The notes under the pieces were generated by a model. The model did not search any database. It was given only the letters and a program-made list of their open reading frames with translations, and had not been told where the DNA came from. Below are positions 42,192 to 50,633 of a DNA stretch of 50,848 bases, in pieces (within the stretch, counting starts at the first letter, position 1; each line of letters begins with the position of its first letter). The stretch is from assembly GCA_016291895.1 (NCBI GenBank), contig JAEEZO010000028.1:1-50848 (forward strand). The letters are read 5' to 3'. The position numbers and the translations under genes are program-made. This stretch comes from Caryophanales bacterium. Lineage in GTDB: Bacteria > Bacillota_I > Bacilli_A > RF39 > UBA660.

Positions 42192-42446
42192 TTTATCAAA
42201 CTTATCAGCTACAGAATTAATTCTTTGTAAACTAAATCGATATTTTTGTTTAACTTTAGGATACTTTTCATGATCTACTTCTGATAAAAACATATCAAGA
42301 GGTCTTATCCATAAACCCATATCACCATATAATCGACGATAAATAACATATTCTTCTTTTGTTTCTGAATGTAAACATTTATCTATTACTAAATAATAGT
42401 CTCCTTTAAAATGACGATAAATTCCATTAATTTTTAACTTTCTCAC
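42189..42446 (-). CDS. DUF1653-family protein
   Basis: 85 residues. The GTG at 42446 is taken as start because GGAGG (42452-42456) lies 5 nt upstream; the frame itself is open to a TTG at 42458 that overlaps that site. The DUF1653 signature is clear: GIYRHFKGDYYLVID, HSETKEEYVIYRRLYG and LWIRPLDMFLSEV. Members are small, widespread and of unknown function, some fused to other domains. It is a single gene between two surface-protein units. Confidence 0.85.
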   Translation of the reverse strand: MRKLKINGIYRHFKGDYYLVIDKCLHSETKEEYVIYRRLYGDMGLWIRPLDMFLSEVDHEKYPKVKQKYRFSLQRINSVADKFDK

Positions 42447-42505
42447 AAATACCTCCAAAGATATTATACAAAAAAAAGATGATTTATTAAATCATCTTTA
42501 CTTTT

Positions 42506-43768
42506 TTAATATACTTCTTCTACTGTAACATCAGCATATGCAAATTCTTCTACATAATCTGCAACATCGCCAGTACTTTTGGCTTCACCATCAACAAGGA
42601 AGTTTCTAGGATCTACTTTTTCAATACCTTCTGTTTCCATGTTATGAGAACCAGTATATTCACCAGATAAACTAATCTTTAATACTTCATCAAGATTTGC
42701 TTGAGTTGGTAATACTGATGTTGGATTATTATAAATTGTTAGAGCAAGTAACTTAGATGCTCCAAGTGGTACATATATTGCATATAATGATTCTCCACCT
42801 TGTTTGATAGTGAATAAATGATATTTTGTACCAGAATAATCTTTTTCACCTTTATAATCCATTGTAAATCCTTGACTTGTACCATTGCTAACTACTTTTT
42901 CAGGAGAAATTTGTGAATAAGAATAATCCATCAATTTCATATAGAATCCAAATGTACCATCATCAATATTTAACATTCCACTTTCAGTTTTAACCATAAA
43001 CTTAGTTGGAACTTCAAATGTATAACCAGAGAAATCTACTTTCTTAGTACTAACAGCTACTGGATTATCATTTCCTCCACCATTTCCATCATCATCGTTA
43101 TTAGTTAAAGCTTTATATCCAAAATATCCACCTACAGCAAGACCAAGTATTAATAAAATAATTAATACAACTTTCATTGCTCCGCCTTTACTTTCTGGTT
43201 CTGGAGCAATTGGTGCATTATTCATAGGCATTCCTGGAACTGGAGCTGGTGTCGTTGGTTTTGGTGGCATTGGCATAGGTTTAGCATTAGCTACCATACC
43301 ATTTGGTTTAGGAGGCATTCCATTATTTGGAGCTGGTTTATTACCTGGCATTCCGTTATTTGGAATTGGTTTATTACCTGGTAAACCATTATTTGGAATT
43401 GGTTTATTACCTGGCATTCCATTATTATTTACATTAGGTTTAATTCCTGGCATTGGGCCTAGAACTTGTGTTTCTCCCAAATTCATTCCATGATTAGGCT
43501 TTGGACCTAGATTGTTATTAGGTTGATTCATTGGCTTTACAGGTCCTGGTCCTACTGGTCCATTAACTTTAACCGGAGTTGGTGGTTCCACCTTAACTGG
43601 AGTTGGAGTTGGATTCATAGGTTGATTTGAGATAGGTTTAGGCATTGGAGCTGGTCCTTGTGGATTAGCTGGCATACCTACATTATTATTTTTTTGAACT
43701 GGTGTTCCACATAATTTACAAAACTTGTCCTCTGGAACTAAAGGACTTCCACAATTTTTACAATTCAT
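42506..43768 (-). CDS. Zinc-ribbon, Pro-rich, single-pass membrane protein
   Basis: 420 residues from ATG 43768 (AGAGGTTGTAAG upstream). Cytosolic zinc ribbon (C3, C6, C17, C20), then about 170 residues rich in Pro, Asn, Gly and Met, including three 11-residue tandem repeats of the form GNKPIPNNGMP. A helix at about 201-221 is followed by an outer domain of about 195 residues beginning after DDDGNGGGNDN. That domain has VDFSGYTFEVPTKFMVKTE, where a folded module seems to start; I do not recognise the family. Last gene of the four-gene operon from 48195. Confidence 0.75.
   Translation of the reverse strand: MNCKNCGSPLVPEDKFCKLCGTPVQKNNNVGMPANPQGPAPMPKPISNQPMNPTPTPVKVEPPTPVKVNGPVGPGPVKPMNQPNNNLGPKPNHGMNLGETQVLGPMPGIKPNVNNNGMPGNKPIPNNGLPGNKPIPNNGMPGNKPAPNNGMPPKPNGMVANAKPMPMPPKPTTPAPVPGMPMNNAPIAPEPESKGGAMKVVLIILLILGLAVGGYFGYKALTNNDDDGNGGGNDNPVAVSTKKVDFSGYTFEVPTKFMVKTESGMLNIDDGTFGFYMKLMDYSYSQISPEKVVSNGTSQGFTMDYKGEKDYSGTKYHLFTIKQGGESLYAIYVPLGASKLLALTIYNNPTSVLPTQANLDEVLKISLSGEYTGSHNMETEGIEKVDPRNFLVDGEAKSTGDVADYVEEFAYADVTVEEVY
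43317..43415 (-). repeat. 33-bp tandem repeat, three copies
   Basis: Copies at 43317-43349, 43350-43382 and 43383-43415, in frame, encoding the 11-residue Pro/Asn repeat of the zinc-ribbon protein; a partial copy flanks them. Few base differences between copies, so copy number may vary between strains. Confidence 0.85.
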
Positions 43769-43779
43769 CTTACAACCTC

Positions 43780-45396
43780 TCAACTATTTTCTTCGATTAT
43801 CTCAAATGAAATGATTTGTTTGACAAAATCATTGTCAATTTTTCTATCATTTCCTCGTATCTTTACACTTAAAACTTTATCATCTGGCAATTTATATGTC
43901 AATATTTTAACATTAGAAACAATGTGTTTACTGTAAAGTCCATTTGTCGATTCAACATAATATCCACTATAGAGTTTTACATCGTAATTATTTATCTTAA
44001 TTGTTCCTTCATATTTCATTTCTTGATATTTTCCATACTTTTTACGAGCGTTTATAGTAGAATTCTCCTGTTCAATGGCAAAAGTCTCATTAAAATCTAA
44101 ACTGTATCTTACATCATATGCAAAAATATCATCATCATAGTTATAATCTTTACCAAAATTCCTTATTTCATATATATTTGTTTTATAGTCTACTTCTTTA
44201 AATTCTTTAGGAATAGATACTTTAATATCATACCCTTTACTTAAAACAGATCCTCTTTTTCTTAAATAACATACATAATTATTATCAACAATTTCACCTT
44301 TAACATAACTTGAGTAGTTTTTAATATAATTTATTTTAAAACTATCAATTAATTCTTTTGATATCTCACTATTTCTATTCGAGAATTCAACAGTCATTGT
44401 ATGATTACGATCTAGAGGTTGTATTAATAAAACATTTTCGTATTTACTATCACCAAGTGGTGATTCTACAGTATAACTATTTCGATACAAATATACTTGT
44501 TTATCATTTTCGTATAAACCATATAACATTAAGTTTTCTTTAAAGTCCTTATTCTTTTTATATCCATTATACTTTCCATAATCACCATATATTTCTCTCT
44601 GTAAATACTCATAAACATTACTTAAATAGATATTTATATTTATATATGAGTTAGCTAGATAATCACCAAAAGCAATATAATGATATACTCCTAAATTAGA
44701 ATTATAATTAATACTTTGATAATTAATTGGAATATTAAAATTAACTAAATAATTATTATTAGCAATCTCTTCTGTATATGTTTTATCTAATCCTTGATAT
44801 TGTGGATTCTTTTCAACTAATTCAAATTCACTTGTTTTAATAGATAATTCATCACCTAATGAATAATCTTTATCTAATAGCGTAAAATTATAAATAATAT
44901 TATTTACACTATCTAGTAACATATCAAAATATTTGACATTAGCTTCAAACTTAATTATTACAACTCTACTACCTTCTTTATAAACACCTATTTTTACATT
45001 TTTTGTTTCATTTTCATATAGTAACCAATATCCACTAAAATTATTTTTTGTAATATGGGTACTTTTTTTAGATAACAATTGATAATTCTCATTATTTTTT
45101 TCAATTTCATATCTAATATCATCAATTAAACTATCAATATCTAAATATACTTTTTCACTATCAAGTTCATAAATATTAAATGATAAATTACCTTTACCAT
45201 GAGATAGAACAATATGATTATCATCTCTACTCTTTATAGACCAACTATTATCATATTTAACATAATAATTATCTGTAGTATAATCTTTCGTTTCTGATGA
45301 AAAATTCTTATAAAAGATAATAACTGCGAATGATAATAATAACATTATTAGGGAGATTATAAATATCATTTTATATTTCTTTATAAAATTCATCAT
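43780..45396 (-). CDS. Large single-pass membrane protein of unknown function
   Basis: 538 residues. N-terminal anchor helix (about 10-29) after a basic start, then about 500 extracellular residues rich in Tyr, Asn and Asp. The outer part appears to contain two or three related units: DNYYVKYDNSWSIKSRDDNHIVLSHGKG and KDYSLGDELSIKT...NNNYLVNFNIPINYQ have the look of repeated beta domains with a hydrophobic-aromatic pattern. No catalytic motif recognised. The ATG overlaps the preceding gene's stop as ATGA, and it ends 11 nt before the zinc-ribbon protein, so it is in the same operon. Confidence 0.65.
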   Translation of the reverse strand: MMNFIKKYKMIFIISLIMLLLSFAVIIFYKNFSSETKDYTTDNYYVKYDNSWSIKSRDDNHIVLSHGKGNLSFNIYELDSEKVYLDIDSLIDDIRYEIEKNNENYQLLSKKSTHITKNNFSGYWLLYENETKNVKIGVYKEGSRVVIIKFEANVKYFDMLLDSVNNIIYNFTLLDKDYSLGDELSIKTSEFELVEKNPQYQGLDKTYTEEIANNNYLVNFNIPINYQSINYNSNLGVYHYIAFGDYLANSYININIYLSNVYEYLQREIYGDYGKYNGYKKNKDFKENLMLYGLYENDKQVYLYRNSYTVESPLGDSKYENVLLIQPLDRNHTMTVEFSNRNSEISKELIDSFKINYIKNYSSYVKGEIVDNNYVCYLRKRGSVLSKGYDIKVSIPKEFKEVDYKTNIYEIRNFGKDYNYDDDIFAYDVRYSLDFNETFAIEQENSTINARKKYGKYQEMKYEGTIKINNYDVKLYSGYYVESTNGLYSKHIVSNVKILTYKLPDDKVLSVKIRGNDRKIDNDFVKQIISFEIIEENS

Positions 45397-47087
45397 GTTA
45401 CTATCACCACCACTAGATAATCAAGTTCTTCCATAATTGTGATTTGATAATTATCTTTTTCATATATGTATTTTTTATTACTAGCAAGAACTTCTTTAAA
45501 ACCGTTTTTAACTAGATTATTTCTAAATGAAAGTGACATTTGAATTGTATTAACATAATTAGCCATATTATTTTGATATCTTAAACTTACAACACCATTA
45601 TTATAATTAGCTTTAATTAAACGCATATGAATGTTTTCTTCAATCTTAGTAATATCATTTATTTCTTTCCATTTACTATCACTTATATTAATATTTTCTC
45701 TTTCAACACCATAATTAACATAATAATGATCCTTAAGTTCACTAAATGGTATTACTTTAATACTATTAAAATCAATATTATTAAATTTCTCTTGAACTTC
45801 TATTAAAGCTTCATAAGGAACTCCAAGAGATGTTGGACTATTAATTAACATTGATGTACTCATACCAATTACATAACCATCGATATTAAAGATAGGACTT
45901 CCTTCATCTTGTAAAGATAAGGGAATCGTGCTTTGATAATAATCATCATTAGAAACTAATAATCCTTTTATTGCGGAATAACTAACAACATTATTGGAAA
46001 TCGAAATAACTGGATCACCAATTTTAATATCTTTAGATAATTTAACATAACTATCTGTTTCTTCTACTAATTTTAATAAAGCGATATTAGCTTTTTTATT
46101 AACAGTAACAATACCATCAACTTCATATGATTTATTATTACTAAGTACGGTTAATGATTGACCATTTTGAAGAGCTCTTAATAAGAAATCCCATGTTGTA
46201 ACAATTAATCCTTTATTAATAAAGAAACCATTTCCAATAAAGGAACTACCGCCTTCATAATTATTATTATAATAAGATATAATTGTAGCTAAATTCTTTC
46301 GATTATTCTCATATATTTTACTCAAATCTTCATTTGTAATATTTTTTAATTTATTAGTATTATAAATATTATTAATAGATGAATCATATTGAGGGGCTAT
46401 ATTAACTTGATTACTTTTACCATTATTTTTAACAGAATCTAAGTACTCTTCAATTGAATCTTTCGTTTCACCAACTAAATAATATAATTTATATACACCA
46501 TTTAATGGTTTGTAATAATAATAAAGAATTAAATTAGTACGAACATCCATATATTCAAGAGGATTATCAGGATCTTCTTGTTTCATTGTAATATTTGGGA
46601 GTAAAACTGCACTTATAATTACATCATTACTTTTAAAAACACGAATATCACCAAATGATGAATATTTTATATCAAGTTCATTTATTTGATTAAACATTCC
46701 TGGAACGGAGAAACCTGAAATAATATCATCTTTATACTCTTGACTATTTTCATCTAAACCTGTAACACTATTAGGATCTTTAGGAACGACAGGATTATAT
46801 CTTAGTTTTAAGTATTCATTATGTCTTCGATAAAAATCTTCCGTCTTTTCTTCTTTAAAATTCTTAGTACCTAATAGTAAATATGTTGTTTTTTTAGATA
46901 AATCAATTATTTCATTACCAACATCATCATATTTTATTTCATAAGATAATTTATATTCATTAGGGAAGCTAGATAAAATATCATCTTCCATATTAAGATT
47001 TATTTTATCTTTGACAACAAAAGTATCTGAAGCATAAACAACTATGAAAACAAAAAGAATAATTACAAAACATATTTTCTTTTTCAT
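45393..47087 (-). CDS. Secreted or anchored trypsin-fold protein with lost catalytic triad (pseudoprotease)
   Basis: 564 residues from ATG 47087 (GGAGG 7 nt upstream; the frame extends into the previous gene). A signal peptide or anchor spans residues 4-20. Residues about 275-430 follow DegP-type S1C order: GNGFFINKGLIVTTWDF, NKKANIALLKL, LQDEGSPIFNIDGYVIGMSTS. At the catalytic positions His is Trp299, Asp is Asn334 and Ser is Glu395 (GNSGGP becomes QDEGSP). All three triad residues are gone while the fold markers stay, so proteolysis is not expected. It starts 1 nt after the HExxH peptidase gene. Confidence 0.75.
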   Translation of the reverse strand: MKKKICFVIILFVFIVVYASDTFVVKDKINLNMEDDILSSFPNEYKLSYEIKYDDVGNEIIDLSKKTTYLLLGTKNFKEEKTEDFYRRHNEYLKLRYNPVVPKDPNSVTGLDENSQEYKDDIISGFSVPGMFNQINELDIKYSSFGDIRVFKSNDVIISAVLLPNITMKQEDPDNPLEYMDVRTNLILYYYYKPLNGVYKLYYLVGETKDSIEEYLDSVKNNGKSNQVNIAPQYDSSINNIYNTNKLKNITNEDLSKIYENNRKNLATIISYYNNNYEGGSSFIGNGFFINKGLIVTTWDFLLRALQNGQSLTVLSNNKSYEVDGIVTVNKKANIALLKLVEETDSYVKLSKDIKIGDPVISISNNVVSYSAIKGLLVSNDDYYQSTIPLSLQDEGSPIFNIDGYVIGMSTSMLINSPTSLGVPYEALIEVQEKFNNIDFNSIKVIPFSELKDHYYVNYGVERENINISDSKWKEINDITKIEENIHMRLIKANYNNGVVSLRYQNNMANYVNTIQMSLSFRNNLVKNGFKEVLASNKKYIYEKDNYQITIMEELDYLVVVIVT

Positions 47088-47088
47088 A

Positions 47089-48195
47089 TTATGCCTCCAC
47101 ATACTTCTTAAGTATACGCATAATATACTTACTAGGAAGTGACGCCTTATCATCATTTAGATAAACATCGTGAAAAGCTTCAGCAATCGTTTCATCATAA
47201 ATATACTTACCACTTTCATCTTTAGATAAAGCATATTTAGATATTTCTTCTCTCCATTTATCAAATTCTATTTTTTTATTACCTTCAGATAAATATAATT
47301 CATAAGCTTCATCAAGCATCTTTTTACTAAATTCACCATTTGAAAAATTATCAATTAAAACATAAGCTTCTTTAACATTACTATTATTAAAAAGTAAAGA
47401 TTGTGTTATTTTATAATATTTACGCATAGCAAAAAAAGATAAATAATGGCCTAGTTCATGAGCAACAGGAGAAGCCTTTGTTGAATTAGGTGGAAAATGA
47501 CCAGATAAAGATGAATTCTTAGTAGATTCTTCAAGTAAAGAATTATTTAAGAAAAACCTTGAATTCAAAACAACTCTCATTTTATAAACAATACTATTAT
47601 CCCCTTCAGCGAATGGGAAAAGTGGTTGATAATAAGCAATTACACCTTTCATTCGACTGTCCATATTACCTATTGTTAAATTAGTTATATTACCTTTAAC
47701 CTTAGGGAATAATTCATAAACTTTCGTCATTGCTTTATATAATTCATTTGCTAAATTAATATCAATTTCACATAAATTAACTGCCGTAATATCAAAATCA
47801 TTCATCATTTTTTCTTCAATCTTAAGAATTTCTGTTGGACAAGAATCTTTTTGTGATTTAGAATCTTTTCTAATTAATTCATAAGCTTCTTCTACATTAC
47901 TTACAGTTGAATTAGAATATGTATTATTTATTTCTACAACTGTTTGATTAGAATTACGAGAACTCTCTACAGAACTTGAAGTAGTTGGGTTTATAGAAAT
48001 ATAGTATGCATTGTGAGTATTATGATAAGAAATAAAAAGTACGCCAAAGAATAACAATAAGCCAACAACAAAGCCCATTATTATATATTTTTTGTTATTA
48101 GATTTTTCATTATTATCCTTAATAATTTTATTCCCACAATTACTACAAAAATTACAGTCAGGAGTTAAATTATTACCACAATTTGGACAATACAT
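47089..48195 (-). CDS. Zinc-ribbon-anchored HExxH metallopeptidase-like protein
   Basis: 368 residues from ATG 48195 (GGGTGATTAG upstream). Cytosolic zinc ribbon with C3, C6, C17 and C20, a helix at about 36-57, a Ser/Asn/Thr-rich linker (65-100), then an extracellular catalytic domain. Zinc site: HELGHYLSF with His246, Glu247 and His250, and a downstream ETIAEAFHD block with Glu335/Glu339 as third-ligand candidates. HELGHxLS resembles zinc peptidases found in phage- and toxin-like proteins. First gene of a four-gene operon whose second product is the trypsin-fold pseudoprotease. Confidence 0.78.
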   Translation of the reverse strand: MYCPNCGNNLTPDCNFCSNCGNKIIKDNNEKSNNKKYIIMGFVVGLLLFFGVLFISYHNTHNAYYISINPTTSSSVESSRNSNQTVVEINNTYSNSTVSNVEEAYELIRKDSKSQKDSCPTEILKIEEKMMNDFDITAVNLCEIDINLANELYKAMTKVYELFPKVKGNITNLTIGNMDSRMKGVIAYYQPLFPFAEGDNSIVYKMRVVLNSRFFLNNSLLEESTKNSSLSGHFPPNSTKASPVAHELGHYLSFFAMRKYYKITQSLLFNNSNVKEAYVLIDNFSNGEFSKKMLDEAYELYLSEGNKKIEFDKWREEISKYALSKDESGKYIYDETIAEAFHDVYLNDDKASLPSKYIMRILKKYVEA

Positions 48196-48218
48196 TCTAA
48201 TCACCCTATTCTAATAAA

Positions 48219-48227
48219 ATTTTACCA
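48219..48227 (-). promoter_or_regulatory. Extended -10 promoter of the zinc-ribbon peptidase operon
   Basis: Minus-strand TGGTAAAAT, the same nonamer as the rlmN promoter, about 24 nt upstream of the start at 48195. Confidence 0.45.
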
Positions 48228-48230
48228 CAA

Positions 48231-48261
48231 AAAAAGTAATTATTAAACATAATTACTTTTT
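48231..48261 (-). terminator. Terminator of the C11 peptidase gene
   Basis: Thirteen-bp stem (arms 48231-48243 and 48249-48261, loop TAAAC), between the C11 gene and the four-gene operon. Confidence 0.85.
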
Positions 48262-48266
48262 AATTT

Positions 48267-50552
48267 TTATTTAATTTTATTTAATGATGTATAGTGTACA
48301 TTGTTGTTAGTATCATATACTTCTAACATAACATAGTAATCACCATTTTCAAGATTTGTAATCTTTGTTTCTACATCATCTTTAGCAAAGTCAAGTTTTT
48401 CTTCAGTAACTGTTTCTTTCCATTTAGAATCAACTTTATTACCAAAATTATAACTATATGAACTAAAGTAATATTTACCATAATCAGCTAAATTTAATAA
48501 TGCCATTGAAACACTCTTATCAGTTTTTGATTTCTTAGTAGCACTTACTAATTTACCACTTTCATCAAAACCATATGTAACAGCGTCAGTATCTTTAACT
48601 TCGCCTTCTTTAGCTAAATAACCATGAGCACGATAACTTTCATTAGTATAATCGGTATAGATATAGCTATCTTTTAACATGATATATCCTTCACCAAGAT
48701 TAATTGTTAAATCATTGCCATTTAAGATTACATTATCACCATATTTAATTTCTTGATATTTATCACCTTTCTTTTCGAACACATGATACTTAACAGAAAT
48801 AATATCTTCTTTCTCATCATCAGCTAAATTTAATTTTAAAATCTTGTTAGCAATTGAAATATTATTTTTAAAGTGTCCATTATCAAGTTGTAACATTGCA
48901 GATGAAGTTGATGCAGATGCTAATTTAAAGTTAAAGTCTTTTATAAATTTACCATATTTAGGATCAAAATTTTGTTTTTCATAATAAGCAACAAAGCTTT
49001 CTCTCATAGATTTATCAGCTCTATAAGGGAAATAAATAGACATACATTTTGAATTGTTTTTACCAATAGAGTTTGTGTAGCAGTTAACTACTACTTTATT
49101 AAATGTTGATAATAACTTACTACTATTATATGTAGATTTATCTTTTAGATTATCAACTAATTTGTATAAGTCAATAACATCAAATGCAGGTTCTCCACCT
49201 AACATTGCGTATTGATATAATCCATTACGAACACGAGATATTGTATAATAATTAGTATTAACATTAATTCCTTCGAAGAAACTTCCAACTTCTCGTTCTA
49301 ATTCAGCCATATTTGATAAATCAACTGTAGCATAAGCCATAACCATATTTCTAAATTCTGAACTTGCTTTTACAACAGCTGTATTAGCTGTATTGTTATA
49401 ATATGATTCAGCAAATTTGTTACCAACAGTAATGAAATCCATATCACCAGTAATATCATTTAAGAAATCAAGTACATGGATAGTACTACCACCTAAAGTC
49501 ATTTCTTCAGAAGCAACCATATAATCTGCATAATCTTTTAATACTGTTGCAACTTCATAGTTACCATTTAAACATGTTCTAAAAATAATACCTTCTAATT
49601 TATTAGCTGAATTAAATGGACTAGTTGAAAATGCTTGTTTGAAATGTGGTAATTGCATAAATGATCCTTCATAGTGATCATCGGTTATTGCACCTTGCCA
49701 TGCACCACCATGTGAATAAATAATTAAATCATACTTTTCAGCTTTATAATTTTTATAAGCATAATTTAAGAAATCACTTAAAGTCGTTGGTAAAGACATA
49801 TTTAAAGTTTGATATGATTTTTTCTTTACAAGACCAGATTTTGTTAATTCATAAATAGCATTTTCATTAGCGCTAAATTCATTATGCCATAATTTCGTTC
49901 CACCGGCATAAATAACAACATTCATATTATCTAAATCAACACGGGATGGAATAATAGAATTCAAATCACTTGTTACGGCTGCAACTTCTGATTCAAGATT
50001 TGATGCTGATATATAAATCATCATTGTTCTCTTTTTCGTTCCACCGCCACCAATACCATTAGAAGCTAAGAAAATAACTAAACCAACAACGGCTACTAAT
50101 CCAAGAAGCGCAAATGCACCCATTCCGCTTTTCTTTCTAGGAGGAACATAACCTCCCATTGGTTGCATTGGAGCCTGATATACAGGTTGGCCTGGATTAA
50201 CAGGTCGCATTGGGGCAACACCATTCATTGGTTGAATTGGTGTTATTGCAGGTTGCATTGGAGCAGCCTGATTCATTTGTTGAACTGGTCTTACTTGAGG
50301 TTGAACCGGAATAGCCTGGTTCATTTGTTGAACTGGTGTAACTTGAGGTTGAACTGGAGTAGCTTGATTCATTTGTTGAACTGGAGCTACTTGTGTTTGA
50401 ACCGGAGAAACACCATTTGCTTGTTGCATTGGAGTTACTGTCGTTGCTTGATTTGGAACTTGACCCATGATTTCAGTATTTAATGGATTACCACAAGCAA
50501 CACAAAACTTTGTTCCTTCTTCATTTTTATTTCCACATCTAGTGCAAAACAT
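48267..50552 (-). CDS. Zinc-ribbon-anchored clostripain-family (C11) peptidase
   Basis: 761 residues. Cytosolic zinc ribbon (C3, C6, C17, C20), a Gln/Pro/Met-rich stretch (about 28-135) with 16-residue repeats of the VQPQVTPVQQMNQA type, and a helix at about 146-166. The extracellular C11 domain follows: RTMMIYISASNLES, the catalytic His281 in IIYSHGGAWQG, and Cys327 in FRTCLNGNYEVA, where most members have DxC or DaC. The C-terminal 200 residues are beta-rich. C11 peptidases cleave after Arg or Lys and often self-process. Start follows AGGTAGGTG. Monocistronic by its flanking hairpins. Confidence 0.87.
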   Translation of the reverse strand: MFCTRCGNKNEEGTKFCVACGNPLNTEIMGQVPNQATTVTPMQQANGVSPVQTQVAPVQQMNQATPVQPQVTPVQQMNQAIPVQPQVRPVQQMNQAAPMQPAITPIQPMNGVAPMRPVNPGQPVYQAPMQPMGGYVPPRKKSGMGAFALLGLVAVVGLVIFLASNGIGGGGTKKRTMMIYISASNLESEVAAVTSDLNSIIPSRVDLDNMNVVIYAGGTKLWHNEFSANENAIYELTKSGLVKKKSYQTLNMSLPTTLSDFLNYAYKNYKAEKYDLIIYSHGGAWQGAITDDHYEGSFMQLPHFKQAFSTSPFNSANKLEGIIFRTCLNGNYEVATVLKDYADYMVASEEMTLGGSTIHVLDFLNDITGDMDFITVGNKFAESYYNNTANTAVVKASSEFRNMVMAYATVDLSNMAELEREVGSFFEGINVNTNYYTISRVRNGLYQYAMLGGEPAFDVIDLYKLVDNLKDKSTYNSSKLLSTFNKVVVNCYTNSIGKNNSKCMSIYFPYRADKSMRESFVAYYEKQNFDPKYGKFIKDFNFKLASASTSSAMLQLDNGHFKNNISIANKILKLNLADDEKEDIISVKYHVFEKKGDKYQEIKYGDNVILNGNDLTINLGEGYIMLKDSYIYTDYTNESYRAHGYLAKEGEVKDTDAVTYGFDESGKLVSATKKSKTDKSVSMALLNLADYGKYYFSSYSYNFGNKVDSKWKETVTEEKLDFAKDDVETKITNLENGDYYVMLEVYDTNNNVHYTSLNKIK
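50266..50409 (-). repeat. 48-bp tandem repeat, three copies
   Basis: Units at 50266-50313, 50314-50361 and 50362-50409, in frame, encoding the 16-residue Gln/Pro/Met repeat of the C11 protein, with decayed copies on both sides. Confidence 0.85.
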
Positions 50553-50595
50553 AACACACCTACCTTATCATAATCATCATATCATTTATGTATTT

Positions 50596-50633
50596 AAAAA
50601 GATAGTGAATTTATTCATTTTCACTATCTTTTT
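50596..50633 (-). terminator. Terminator of the partial alpha/beta hydrolase gene
   Basis: Fourteen-bp stem (arms 50596-50609 and 50620-50633, 10-nt loop containing the stop codon), followed on the minus strand by TTTTT. Confidence 0.75.

Noticed and set aside
43317..43415. Short direct repeats as a CRISPR array
   Set aside because: The 33-bp units abut with no spacers and encode a periodic peptide.
45393..47087. Annotating this gene as an HtrA/DegP protease
   Set aside because: His, Asp and Ser of the triad are Trp, Asn and Glu at the aligned positions, and no PDZ domain is seen.
50163..50483. Plus-strand frame encoding a regular Trp/Leu/His repeat (HLLNWSYLRLN)
   Set aside because: The regularity comes from the 48-bp tandem repeats of the C11 gene read on the opposite strand; no ribosome site.
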